Counted from the stretch's first letter, positions 36,093 to 48,039 are shown. The stretch is DNA of 64,000 bases from Laetiporus sulphureus 93-53 (GCF_001632365.1 NW_024468571.1:124001-188000); one strand, 5' to 3'. Program-made: numbers and translations. Notes: generated by a model not told the origin, from the sequence alone.

Positions 36093-36100
36093 CTGCGCGG
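36093..36100. repeat. Right 8-bp target-site duplication of the hAT-like element
   Basis: CTGCGCGG, identical to the left copy at 35538-35545. Confidence 0.88.
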
Positions 36101-36524
36101 CTCCCAGATTAGGAAGGTGTCGTGATTCATGCTACGACTCATGCAATGTGTTATTAGCATCTACTCAATCCTTACTCCAGGGAACGACCTTAATGACGGA
36201 AGGTAAACACTTGCAAAGCCATGGGAGCATCAACCTTAAGTATCAACCCAAAAAACAGGCGTGAACGGGTCATATTATAAATGAATCAGCATTTATGAAA
36301 GTTCGCTTTTCCGGATGTAATTTCCTTCCATGAACAGCGTGCAGATGAAGGAAGCGCATGCAGAATATCAACAGTTCTCTGATATTGCTCTAATGAGATT
36401 TCATATACGTCTGCACTGAGAATCAATAGATGCTGTGACGATTTTCTGTCTTGATGCTCTATCTGACTTAAAGAAAGATTCCGAGTGTGCTCTACTACCA
36501 AAAGGATCCGAAAATATTCATCAG

Positions 36525-36845
36525 ATGTCATACCTGAACAATGTCCATTCTATTACAGCTACATTTGTAGGCACTCCTTGAATCCTCCATCATCAACATT
36601 TTATACACATGACTTGCACATTTGGTGGTAGCTTGAGAGGACTTAACTTATTGAGTGAAACACTGCCGCACAACGCATCCGTTCAATGATCCGAGCCTAA
36701 TCAATATTGTCCATGCAAACAAATGGCTGCTCAAAATACACAAGCATCGTCACACCGCGTGAAATAGACAGTCCAGGTGTTTATCAGAAACCTCTCAAGC
36801 CACCAGCTTCGCACCTATCCTGGCGTTGTCGTAGTTACGCAAATT
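36525..36845. pseudogene. Relic copy of the kinase / GDP-fucose-synthase intergenic segment
   Basis: Matches 50728-51030 in order and orientation (for example TCTATTACAGCTAC, GATCCGAGCCTAATC, ATATTGTCCATGCAAACAA, ACACAAGCATCGTCACACCG). The right end includes a minus-strand remnant of the last codons of GDP-fucose synthase (NYDNARIGAKLVA, against NYDSARTGAKPVA in the real gene). Divergence and indels are considerable, so this is an older duplication. Confidence 0.75.
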
Positions 36846-37115
36846 ATCCAACTGATTGACAATTTTTGATCTTCGGAAGAGTCCGGAGCCTCCAGACAGC
36901 TTGAGAGGTGTTGACAGATGCAAAGGATCTCAGTCTCATGGTGTATGAGTGAATGAGGATCAATTTAACTTCAGGCACACGCTCATGAGCATTTGCTGAT
37001 GCGAATCAGGTACAACAGTGCGGTCGCTTGGCCATACGTTCAAAGTAGAGTCTGAAACGAGAACAAGGCATTTGGGGGTCTTCTATAAGGAAGCGGTGGG
37101 TCAGTCACGTTGTGG
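36846..37115. other. Presumed promoter region of the disrupted kinase gene
   Basis: No gene, no repeat seen. It lies directly upstream of the ATG whose frame runs into the LTR insertion site. Confidence 0.3.
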
Positions 37116-37187
37116 ATGCGGAGCGTCAAATATAATCTCCGCCCCAAGTCATCTTGCTGGCGCCGCAGGGGCACCTCATATCCAACA
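37116..37187 (+). pseudogene. Likely 5' coding fragment of FunK1-like kinase, cut off by LTR element
   Basis: ATG at 37116 opens 24 codons (begins MRSVKYNLRPKSS, ends GTSYPT) that finish exactly at the LTR boundary. Removing the element plus one target duplication continues in the same frame at 48516 (PSVMASTSRSSK...) into the kinase. The 24 codons are Arg/Ser/Pro-rich like the rest of the N-terminus. Short length makes chance openness possible. Confidence 0.45.
37183..37187. repeat. Left 5-bp target duplication of LTR element
   Basis: CAACA, repeated exactly at 48511-48515. Confidence 0.9.
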
Positions 37188-37658
37188 TGTTAAGGGCCTA
37201 AAGAACCCGCGCACTCTAACTCTCGCCTGACCCGCCAAGGTCCTCTGGCTCAAGTAGAAGGGGTGAAGGTCTAACTCGAAACTGGGGGTTAGACCCCAGC
37301 TCGAGCCAGTATATATATTAGAGGGGTGGGACCCCTGGTACCGGGGGTAAGTCCAGCGATACCCTAATACACAAGATTAGGTCATAGTGGCGTGCTATGG
37401 CGTGCTATGACGTAGCTAAGTCCAGACGAGTCCGTAGGGGCCTCAGTGCACCTACCTGGTCTAGATCTATGATGTCATCGTGACGTAGCGTCACGTGACT
37501 TGTACATGTCCGAGGGATGTTCGAATGTCCCTTGGTGGCGTGGGTACCCTATGGTAGCCACGTGGTAAGTCCGTATATGGTAATGGTATATAGTGGAGCA
37601 GTCTGGGTCTCCTTGCCTAGGAGCCTCTGAAATGGAGGTTACGACGATGATCGTAACA
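37188..37658. repeat. Left LTR (471 bp)
   Basis: Starts TGTTAAGGGCC and ends GATCGTAACA. It contains a TATATATATTAG TATA-like element near 37310-37321 and a 10-bp direct repeat GCGTGCTATG near 37391-37410. Confidence 0.93.
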
Positions 37659-39790
37659 TAACCCCCGTCCTACGCCGAAGTGTTCTCACGAGGCCCTTTG
37701 GTTACGGGTTCCACTGGTATATTCCCTGCCTTGATGCCGTGCTTCTGGAATACTTCCTTGACATCATGGGGATCCTCCCAATCATTTGCCGATTCTGTCA
37801 GCGTTGCCTTGGCGAGGGTTTTGGTGATAGGGTATAGGTGTGGTTCCCAGGGTCCCTTCGTTCAGATTGATGGGTATAGACGTATAAAGCCCGTGCTTCT
37901 AGTAGATTGATCAGGGTATTCAGTGATCTTTCTATAGCACTGGGCATCGTCTTTTGTCCTCCGGGGTTCGGTGATCTGTCCTAGATCTGTGCCGCTTCCT
38001 CCACCACGCCGGGTATCTACGGAAGATTAGTTTTGCCAGTAATGGACTTTGATATAAGGTATGCGATGCCTTGGATCGCGCCGTTCCCTTGGACCCGATA
38101 ATGGGTATAATCACGTGATGGTGATCCTTGTATTACCGATCTACCAGTAATGGGTACGACCGTCGGCGGGTATACTTTGCCTGTAATGGTCTTGTAGCGG
38201 CTTATTGAGTCCGTGATGTCCATTTGTCATGGGTATAATTGTGACTCGTAGCCCGTAATGGCCTGGTGTACTTTCCTAGTAAAGACCGTGTTGCACCATA
38301 TGGTATATTTGTATTAACCGATTAGGTTTCCCGTCTTGCCTAGACTTGTTTCCCTTGTGGCTGGGTAAGGTATTTTTCCTTATTATGCTTCGGGCCCTAA
38401 TTGCCGAAAGTGGGTATCGGTGGTTCGGGTGATGGGTACCCGTCTCGGCTGGAGACTGTACATAGAGCATCTCCTTGGTCTGCTTACACCAAGTGATGGA
38501 TATGCATCGCGGTCTCTCAGCTGCGAGCATGGCATCTTCCCATCCCAGGGGTATACTGACTGTATAATAGGGTATCCTTGTCATTATGTTAAGGTATGGG
38601 TATCCTTTGCATGGGCCCAACATTTCCTTATGTGGGTTTGTCTGACGCATCGTGGGTGCGGATTATATGATTATCTCTCAGTTTCTATAATGGTGCTCAA
38701 AGCAGCCAGGCAACCGGAGGATGGGTAAGGGTTTATCCTAAAGGGTATCTTGGAGCTTCTCTAACTCCATCATTACTGTGGGACTTGAGATTTCCCGATG
38801 TACGTCCGCAGCTTACTCATCCGGAGCTCGCTATTCTTGGGCCGTGCTTCAGTACCTTCCCAAGTCCTTGATTGTGACGTAAAGAGCGTGGTGGGTAGGA
38901 TATATTACCCCCATCCTAGGTGGTGTCTTCCTGACGCCTACTTGACTGGACCCCTTAGGTCAATCCCTTTCTATAGGGTGGGGGACGGCCGGGTATCTTG
39001 ATCCAGCAAGTCCTAAGGCGGAGAGCGTATCCTACGGGTATCTCCGGGTATGGTATTATGTAATAGGCTCAGTTCCTATAGTGGCGCAATGCTGCCAGGT
39101 TGCCAAGCATATTGTAGTTGGGTTATATTATTATTTAGTCCACTTAATTCCTATAGTGGCACTCTAAGCTGCCAGGATATCAAGCCTAAGATATTTGGGT
39201 ATAGTCGTGACCACTATCTCGGTTTGGTCTTACCCGATATGGACTGCCTGTCCGATCAGCGCCCGTGCTGATCTAGCGTGTGGAAATGGTATGTCCGAAT
39301 AATGACTGTGTAGTAGTTGGGATTCGGCTACGGCGATCTCCTTGGATCTAATGCCTCCCGCAGTTACGATGCCTAAGCAACACGTGTGCTCGGTGTCCTA
39401 GGGCCGAGCCTTATGATATGGGTATCAATGAGGTCTTGCATCGTTGGGTATGCATCGTAATGATGGCGTAAAAAGGTTATTCCCAGATATATTTCCTGGT
39501 ATAGGTGGGAATACCTATTATTCTAGGGTTGCTACTATGCTAGGGGTAATACCTCCTAGTACCCCCATCCTAGGGCTGAGCGTCCTCGCCAAGCCATTTC
39601 CTGGACTCCTTGGGCTTTCCCTTGGGTATATGGTACTCGCCGGGTATCTTAGTCCGGATAGTACTAGGTACGAAGGTCGCGATTCGCGGGTATCTTCGGT
39701 ATGTTATTATTTTGTTTCCCCCGAGTCCTGGGTCGAGGTTACTATATTTGGGTATCATAATAGATAGCCGTGCCCCCCCATGAGCTGACT
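37659..39790. other. LTR-element internal region with dense GGGTAT motif
   Basis: No intact ORF. GGGTAT occurs 22 times on the plus strand between 37830 and 39755 (for example 37830, 37872, 37914, 38011, 38103, 38168, 38231, 38549, 38570, 39036, 39046, 39624, 39642, 39750). Chance expectation for a hexamer in 2.1 kb is about 0.5. Spacing is irregular, so it is not a simple tandem repeat. Confidence 0.75.
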
Positions 39791-39925
39791 GTTTGTGAGG
39801 GATTTTCATAATGGAAAGTGATCGCGTCGTCGGCGCCGTGCACTGTATTCGAATGGTGTTTTTTTTTCCTGTACCACCGGGACACTGCCTGTGTCAGCGA
39901 CATCCTTTCTTTTTCCTGTACCACC

Positions 39926-41635
39926 ATGTCTGCTATAAGCGCCCAACAGGTGACTGCCAGCGAATCGACCATGGAGGGCATAGGTGTAGAGCGAACTCCT
40001 CCGGGAGGGTCTCCACCGCCAGCGAGCGCGACGACGTCGGCCCCAGCGCCGACGCCCCCGCGCCCGCCGGTCTACAATAATATGCGTGACACCATTAGGT
40101 CTCTGCGCAACAATCTGAGCGACCTTGCTGTCGGCGTGCAGCACGTTATCGACAGCCCCTACGAGGCCGAGGCATACTCCGACGAGTTCGAGAACTGCGC
40201 TGTTGCACTCACTACCTGCCTTCGCGACTTCCACAATGCTCTCATGCGCGACTCCCTCATCATCGACACCGAGGCTGGTGCCCGGATCATGCACCTCTAC
40301 CAGGCTCTCTTCCATCAACAGCTCGCCAGCGCAGCCATCCTTCTCGACGACGACGCACTCATGGACGAGGCTCCGCGCACCCGCCTACGCACGGAAGGCG
40401 CCCTCCCTGTTGGCATCGACGTGCAGGCTGCCCTGACTAAGGCTGTCGAGGACAGTGTTCGCATGGCCACGTCAGCCATCAACATGCGGCTGTCAGCTAT
40501 CGAGGCCCAGCTAGTACGCGGACGTCCGCTGCCACACCCTCCTCAGGCCCCCGAGGGACCGTGACCCCAACCGCTGGTCCGTACTGGTCGTCAACGTGCC
40601 CCCGCCGCCAACTCCACTGCTGCTGCCCCTGCAGCGCAGCCTATGACGCAGCCTGAGATGCAGGCCCCGAATGCCCCAACCATGGCACAGGTGGCCGCCC
40701 AGAACCGCGAGAAGTGCTACATCCTTCTCATTACCCCCGAGCAGCATGCCGCCATCGAGGCAGGGGGTACCATGCCCCAATGGTATGCTAAGGTCCATAC
40801 ACGCCTGCACGAGACACCCGCGTGGGCCAAGGTACGTTTTCTCAGTCTCCGCTTCGCTGGACCAACCAAGGTCCAAGCAGTTTTCTCGCACGACTCCCCT
40901 GACTTGCTCATACGTGAGTGTCTCCGGCCCATATGGCACATGTTGGGAGTCGTCCCGCGTGCTGCCTCCTCGGTGCCAAACCCGCGTGAGCATGCATCCG
41001 CGCTGCAGGACTTCCGCCCTCTCATTCCTGTTACGAAACTGTTCATCCCGAGCTGCCCGCTGCATCATCCCGACACGGGATTGTTACTCACTGAGGAGGA
41101 AATCATGGCAGAACTACACCGTAATGCTATGTTTTCGTCTGTTCACTTCAACGGTCTACCCGGTTTCGTTGTGCCTAAGGAACATCGCGAGCAGCTCAGG
41201 AAGTCCTCTATTATCGTCTCCATTGAGGATGCCCATCGTGACTACTGTGCACGTAACCTCCTTGGACGTGACAACCGCGGTGATGCTGCCGCTTTCCTTT
41301 GGTTCTATGGCTCCCGCATCACTGTAAAGAAGTCGAAAGATCATCCCGTTTTCCGTCAGTGCACTCGTTGCTGATGCCTCACGCATCTCGAAAGTCACTG
41401 CAAGAAGCGGGCGCCTGTGTGCTGCTTCTGTGGAAAGACTGACCACACGTCCGATATGCATTGGCAGGCATGCCTTGTCTGCAATCATGAGGCTCGCCCG
41501 GCTGACCAGCCTTGTGAGTCTGACCACTATTTCTGTGTGGTCTGTGGTACCAACAGCCACAGTGCCGCTAACACCACTTGCCCTGCATGGAAAGATTACC
41601 GCATTCCCATCTCGCGCACCAACCCCTCATCATGA
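39926..41635 (+). pseudogene. LINE ORF1 (gag-like, zinc-knuckle protein) with two TGA codons
   Basis: One reading frame from ATG 39926 (MSAISAQQVTASESTMEGI) to the stop at 41633-41635, interrupted only by TGA at 40562-40564 and 41372-41374. Helical N-terminal region (IRSLRNNLSDLAVGVQHVID), a central domain (EKCYILLITPEQHAAIEAGG), then cysteine clusters: CTRC just before the second TGA, then C-x2-C-x4-H-x8-C and C-x2-C-x4-H-x6-C at 41420-41590. ORF1 proteins of this kind bind element RNA. The terminal TGA overlaps the ORF2 ATG. Confidence 0.88.
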
Positions 41636-44600
41636 ATATCACAACCGCTCATTTGAATGTGGCCCGGTCCAATCCGCGCATCCACGGCTTCGTTTCTTCC
41701 ACTTCCTACGATATCTATTTTCTTCAAGAACCGTGGTGGGGGCAAATCGGCATCGATACCCCCCATGGCTCTGAGTCAGGCACTACTGTTTTTGGTTACG
41801 TCAATGTCCGGCCCTATGGCCTGGACGCCTATCATTTCCCCTCCACCTCTGCGCTGCCGCGACCTCGAGCCAGCATCCTGGTCCGACGCGTACTCTTAAA
41901 CACTTATCACATATCCATGCGTACTGACCTGGTGTCGAACCCGGATGTGGTCGTCCTTCATTTTGTTTCACGCTCTGATCCCACCCATGATTTCTTCATG
42001 GTCAACTGCTATAACGAAGGCTCGCGAGCCCAACACCGCGTTCTGCCCACTCTCTATGATATCCCTTTCCTGCCACGAGCGAATCTCCTTGTCACCGGAG
42101 ATTTTAATCTCCACCACCCCCTATGGTCATGGACCGGACGGGCATCCCGCTCTGCTTCCACTGCCTCCACCACTTTCGCTGGGTGGCTAGAGCGCGAGTC
42201 GCTCGAAATTCTTAATGACCTCGATCAACCCACCCACATGGTGAATGGTGACCTGCTCTCGGGCACCATCATCGATCTGGTCTGCGCAACCTCCAGTGTG
42301 CACTTTCACGTTCACGGAGTCACTGCTACTCCCACATCCTTTGAATCTGATCACGCTCTACTAACCTCTACTCTCTCTCACTTTGCTCACCCCGTAGATG
42401 TTGACCTTGGCTTTCGAGTCGACGTGTCCAGACGGGACGACTGGAACACATGCCTTGCCCGCGAGCTGGCGCTGTCCCCACCACCGGCCACCTATACCAC
42501 CAATGACGACCTCGAAGTGGGCGCTCAGGCTCTGCTGCGAGCAATGTCCGTGGCCTGCCACGAAGTATTCCCCCGATGCACACATGCTCACTGGGCCTCC
42601 CAGCTCTGGTGAAACGATGCATGTGACACTGCCCGCGCAGATGTCCAGGCAGCTCATACTCGTGAGGAGAGGCGAAAAGCCAAAGCCACACTCTCGGCCA
42701 CAATCTGACAAGCTCGGAAGGACTGGACTCAGGAGGCGGTCGCGCGACTCCAGCACACCAACCCCTGGCAGCTCGCCTCCTGGACCAAAGGAGTGCGGGC
42801 ACCCCCACTACCTGTCATCTGCACGGACGGGGAGACTGGCTCTCTCCCTGCTGACGCGGGTCGTCTACTCACACGTTTCTATTTTCCGGCATCTCCGCCC
42901 TTGCCTGATCTGCCTCCTCTCTTTACCTCTACGCCTCCAGCAGCGCGCCCAGACCGCCCCCTCCTTATCACTGAAGTAAATGCCGCCATCGAGGCTGCAT
43001 CTAATTATTCAGCGCCTGGCATCTCCGGAGTGTCATGGCAGCTCCTAAAATGGGTCTGGCGGTCTGGTGCGCGTCACACTCTTTTTCTTTTTCTATCCTC
43101 TTCTTTGCGCCTGGGTTACCTCCCCGCCCCACTTCGGGCTGCAGCGGTTGTGTACCTGCCCAAACCGGGCAAGGTGGATTACACCGCACCCAAGTCCCAC
43201 CGACCAATAGCGCTCTTAGAAACCCTGAGCAAGGTCCTGGAAAAAGTGGTTGCTGCCCGTTTCAACTTTCAAATTGGTGCTCACAATCTCGTGCCCAGCT
43301 CGCAGTTTGGTGGGTGGGGCCAACACTCTGTCGTGGATGCGGGAGTCACTCTGATGCACCGTGTATGCATCGCATGGGAAAACGGTTTCTCCGCTACCTT
43401 ACTTTGTATGGACGTCGAAGGCTATTACAATGCCATTCGCCACGATGTCCTTCACTCTGCTCTCCTTTCTTTGGGCTTTCCCACCAACAAGGTCCTTTGG
43501 ACCATGTCATTCCTTTCCTCATGCACCGTGCAGCCCAAACTCAATTCTGAGCTGGGTCCATCTTACTACGTCGCTGCGCTTGGCATTCCGCAGGGATCGC
43601 CTCTGTCGCCTGTCCTTTCTACTATATACTCTTCCCCTCTGTATGTGAACCTTGATCCGTTCGTGCACCCCCAGCAGTCTACGGTGGGCTACGTAGACGA
43701 TTTTGTCCTCCTTATTGTTTCTCCCTCGCTGAACGAGAACACTGCCATCATCCAACGCACTCTACCTAGTGTGGGCACAACGCTTCACCAGCTTGGGCTG
43801 ACCATTGGCATGGCGAAAACTGAGCTTATTCACTTTACCTCCCCGAGACGATTCCTTGACGTCAACCCCCCCCCCTGCGGGTTAAGTGGGACGGGCAGGA
43901 TATCACCATTCAACCTGCTTCGTATTTGCGCTGGCTCGGCATCTGGTATGACCGACGCCTAACCTTCACCCACCACATTCGAGTCATGGCAGCCAGGGCG
44001 TCGTCCCGCGTTGCCGCTTTCCGCATGCTCGCCAACACACAGCGAGGCATGACGGTCGCGCAAGCCCGTTTGCTTTACCTTACCACCATCCTTCCCGTTC
44101 TCACCTTTGGTAGCCCCGTGTGGTATAACCTGCGGGGCCCACGCTCACTTTTTCAACCTTTGCAACAGGTACAAAACGACGCACTGCGGTGGTTTACGGG
44201 AGCGTGGCGGTCTACCCCCCACCACGTCCTCAACCTAATATCCAGCGTCCTGCCGATGAAACACCAGCTTGACAAGCTCAACGGCCTTGCCGCAGCATGC
44301 CTCCTCACCCTCTCGGAGTCCCACCCGGTGATCCACTGCCTGGTGGCCAACCGCGCTGCCCACCCGCCCAATTTCTCACTCCTCAACCCCACCATCCCTA
44401 TCCGCCACGGCACCAGCACAGTGGATGTGCTCGAACAAACCCTGCCCAAGCGGGCGGTGTGCCTTCTCCCCTGGTTGCAGCCACCCTGGGATCCTGAGCA
44501 TCCGTGGGACGAGAGGGCTCACGTCTGCGTCCCTCCGCCTACCAAAGACGGCTCTAAGGAGTACCTACGTTCATTTTTTTTCCCTCTGTTGCATTCTTCC

Positions 44601-45569
44601 ATTCCTCTCCCTGATGCCCTATGGGTCTTCACTGACGGCTCCCAGATCACCCAGCCTGACCCCGCCCCGCGGAACCGACGAGCAGGTGCAGGTGCGTGTA
44701 TCATTCACCAGGGTGCGATAAAGTATGAGCGGGCTTGGGGCATGGGTCACCAGGCCGAGGTGTATGACGCAGAACTCTTCGCAATGGCGGCAGTCGCCAG
44801 CTGCTTTGCCGGTTTTCTGGTGACCTACCCCATGATCACCCACATTTACCTTTGCGCGGACAACCGCGCTGCCCTGTCCAATGTCCTATCGCTGCGCCCA
44901 CACAGTGGCCAGCCCTTTTCCCTTCGCTTTCGGGCACTTCTCGCTTCTCTCATGGAGCAATACCCACTTTTGAACATTTCACTGCTATGGGTTCCCGGGC
45001 ATACGGGTGTACTGGGTAACGAGGTGGCAGACCGGCTAGCCAAGGAAGGCACGTCCCTACCCGATAGTGTCCTACCCACCTTAACGTGGATCCGGCGCTG
45101 GGCGCGCGAGCGAGCAACCACCTCCTGGCAAACCGAGTTCCGTTACACCGATCGACCCACTGCAATATGGTCCTCATGGCCATCCCTGCCTTCCCAGACG
45201 CTCCACCCCGTTTTCACTTCTAAATATTATGAACGCGACGTCGAAGCCAGGTTAACCCAAGCCTTAACGGGCTACGGCTACCTGGCCCCTTACTTCTCTT
45301 TTCAATTTGGGACGGCGGGCCCCGCTCGTCACTTCCATGGCGCGCCCTGTGTCTGCGATCTAACCACCCCCAGCACCCACACCCACGTCATGCTGCGCTG
45401 CCTGAGGCATGCGCACGCAAGGCACCTGCTCTTTCAGAACCCCAAGCCCACCCTCCTGGATTTACGTCGGCTTTGGCACCACCCCACCGGCCTTCATCGC
45501 CTCATCGCTTTCATTTCTACCACACCCGTTTTCTCCGCCGCGGCCCTCGCGCCCCCGGACCCTGGCTGA
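41632..45569 (+). pseudogene. LINE ORF2: APE endonuclease, reverse transcriptase, RNase H (frameshifted)
   Basis: ATG at 41632 overlaps the ORF1 stop (ATGA). The APE domain keeps HLNVAR, FLQEPWW, VTGDFNLHHPLW and SDHALL. After TGA codons at 42610-42612 and 42706-42708 comes the RT: SHRPIALLETLSKVLEKVVA, CMDVEGYYNAI, GIPQGSPLSPVL, GYVDDFVLLI. A run of ten C (43866-43875) carries a one-base frameshift, after which the frame continues (YLRWLGIWYDRRL). RNase H keeps its acidic residues: FTDGSQ, YDAELFAM, CADNRAAL, WVPGHTGVLGNEVADRLAKE. A C/H-rich motif (CVCDLTTPSTHTHVMLRC) is near the C-terminus. No single protein is made as assembled. Confidence 0.9.
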
Positions 45570-45710
45570 TACGCCTTACCCTCATGGCACTTATGTGACC
45601 AATCCCTTTATCTACTCATAGTCTACATGTCGACACTTCCTCGTGCGGTTTCACTCCTGTATTTACACCCTTCCAACCGCGCATAGCGCGGTATAGAAAT
45701 AAATGTACAA

Positions 45711-46647
45711 NNNNNNNNNNNNNNNNNNNNNNNNNNNNNNNNNNNNNNNNNNNNNNNNNNNNNNNNNNNNNNNNNNNNNNNNNNNNNNNNNNNNNNNNNN
45801 NNNNNNNNNNNNNNNNNNNNNNNNNNNNNNNNNNNNNNNNNNNNNNNNNNNNNNNNNNNNNNNNNNNNNNNNNNNNNNNNNNNNNNNNNNNNNNNNNNNN
45901 NNNNNNNNNNNNNNNNNNNNNNNNNNNNNNNNNNNNNNNNNNNNNNNNNNNNNNNNNNNNNNNNNNNNNNNNNNNNNNNNNNNNNNNNNNNNNNNNNNNN
46001 NNNNNNNNNNNNNNNNNNNNNNNNNNNNNNNNNNNNNNNNNNNNNNNNNNNNNNNNNNNNNNNNNNNNNNNNNNNNNNNNNNNNNNNNNNNNNNNNNNNN
46101 NNNNNNNNNNNNNNNNNNNNNNNNNNNNNNNNNNNNNNNNNNNNNNNNNNNNNNNNNNNNNNNNNNNNNNNNNNNNNNNNNNNNNNNNNNNNNNNNNNNN
46201 NNNNNNNNNNNNNNNNNNNNNNNNNNNNNNNNNNNNNNNNNNNNNNNNNNNNNNNNNNNNNNNNNNNNNNNNNNNNNNNNNNNNNNNNNNNNNNNNNNNN
46301 NNNNNNNNNNNNNNNNNNNNNNNNNNNNNNNNNNNNNNNNNNNNNNNNNNNNNNNNNNNNNNNNNNNNNNNNNNNNNNNNNNNNNNNNNNNNNNNNNNNN
46401 NNNNNNNNNNNNNNNNNNNNNNNNNNNNNNNNNNNNNNNNNNNNNNNNNNNNNNNNNNNNNNNNNNNNNNNNNNNNNNNNNNNNNNNNNNNNNNNNNNNN
46501 NNNNNNNNNNNNNNNNNNNNNNNNNNNNNNNNNNNNNNNNNNNNNNNNNNNNNNNNNNNNNNNNNNNNNNNNNNNNNNNNNNNNNNNNNNNNNNNNNNNN
46601 NNNNNNNNNNNNNNNNNNNNNNNNNNNNNNNNNNNNNNNNNNNNNNN
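45711..46647. other. Assembly gap (937 N)
   Basis: Runs of N. It hides the 3' end of the LINE, any target duplication and part of the LTR-element interior. Open frames across it are meaningless. Confidence 1.
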
Positions 46648-48039
46648 GAAGTCTTCATCGGCCAACTTGCTAGTGCTAGCTACTTATAACTACGGAGGCA
46701 ATACTGAGCAGTCCGCAGTCGCGGGAGGGTCTTAACAGCCTTTGATTATTACGCTGCCAGTGTCCAACAACTCCCGAGGGTCTTCTGATACCCTGGTTCA
46801 CCGGTCATTCCAACCGAGTGTTCCGACAGTTCGTTCCGCCACAATATGCCTATGTACTACGTGGCTACGAATAACTAATCCCCTAACAAGTCAGGTTTAC
46901 AGCGGGGATGAAGGCTGTTCCTGGTGCCGCTTTGGCACTGAGCAGGTGTGTTTAGTCCCTCGACACCCGAGGTTACGCAGGTCATGCTGATGCAGTCCAG
47001 ATGATTGCTGTCCTACAGCATTTAACGGAAGCCCTTTTTTGTGGAGCTCATACGTTGTGATGGCTATCTCACTGAGTCACCGTGATGAGACTTTAAAAGG
47101 TCGTCCCATGGGTCAGCTTTCGCCATTAGACAGTAAACTGTCCGTTTCACATGGCAGCTATGGCCAAGGATATTTTTTATGGGCTTGGCAGCTCCACCGT
47201 CAAGGTCACCGGTGCACTTTAGCTGTGGTGTTGCCTCGTAGCGGTACCCTTTTAAGGAGTACTGCGCCCCTCCGCCCGAGCTCGTTGCACTGTCGTCAGG
47301 CTCTCCAGCCCTCTGTGCCCCGATAGGTTTTAACTGCCCAGTTCCGTGGAGTCCTCTTACGCCAGAGATCACGGCAAGGTTTGTGACAGGTCACGGCTGA
47401 AGCCTTCTGCCGACTTTTGCGGAGGCTTGTTTAAGGCCTTTATTCCGACTTGTCATGCGCTCGTTTATTTCATTGGGGCGGCGCCCCTAGGATGCCTCAC
47501 CGCCTAAGGGCTCTGGCAATCTCTTCGGTTGTTTTTGCCCTGATGCAAGGAGGACGGTGCCCCTGGTGGAACCTTCGGCACTCCAGCCTGGGCAGTTGAC
47601 CCATGTGGCTTTGGTTTCGCATGGCTGCCTGCCTACTGTGGGGGAGATCCTACTCTCTGGGGTCCCTCGACGCTGCCTGCATCGAGGGGTGGTGAGTGGT
47701 CGCGATGACCGTGCTCTGCCCTGCCTGGGTGGTTGAGTCGTCGATGTCGGAGTCCGCTGCCTGCGGGTTGTTCGAAGCATCTTGGTCGTTGGCGGATCCT
47801 GCCTGGATGTCGCCGAGTGCTCGAGGTCGCCATGCCTTGGCTTTGTCGAGGAACGAAGAGGGTGCCTTGAAGCGGCTAACGAATGCCTTGCCGGGGCTGA
47901 CTGCCTTGTGTCCGACGAGTAGTGTGCATACGACCTGGGCGACCGCAGCGAGTGGAAGGTGGTATAGTGGTCGCCAATGAGAAGTCCGGACTGAGGCGGC
48001 TACCGATACCCACAGCCCTAAAGGAGCAGTTTCGAGTTA
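46648..48039. other. LTR-element internal region, right part, degenerate
   Basis: Minus-strand reading between about 47990 and 47480 has gag-leader-like composition (Gln/Arg/Pro/Ser-rich, for example FVSRFKAPSSFLDKAKAWRP) broken by stop codons. Nothing intact. Confidence 0.5.

Larger units (their letters stand above)
39791..45710 (+). mobile_element. Non-LTR retrotransposon (Tad1/I-like, APE-RT-RNaseH) nested in the LTR element
   Basis: Two ORFs: a gag-like ORF1 with zinc knuckles, and an ORF2 with apurinic endonuclease, reverse transcriptase (YVDD) and RNase H. The left boundary is not sharp (two copies of TTCCTGTACCACC at about 39868 and 39913 precede ORF1). The right end runs into the assembly gap after an AAATAAATGTACAA tail-like sequence, so target duplications cannot be checked. 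Damage is light: four TGA codons and one frameshift. Confidence 0.9.

Noticed and set aside
37680..39770. Several short ORFs inside the LTR element, possible gag-pol
   Set aside because: Frames change often, no protease, RT, RNase H or integrase motif found; composition dominated by the GGGTAT/ATACCC motif.
42361..43207. Minus-strand ORFs within the LINE
   Set aside because: Antisense to ORF2 with no motifs.
45616..46689. Three open frames of 328-349 codons
   Set aside because: They consist of the N gap; no real sequence supports them.
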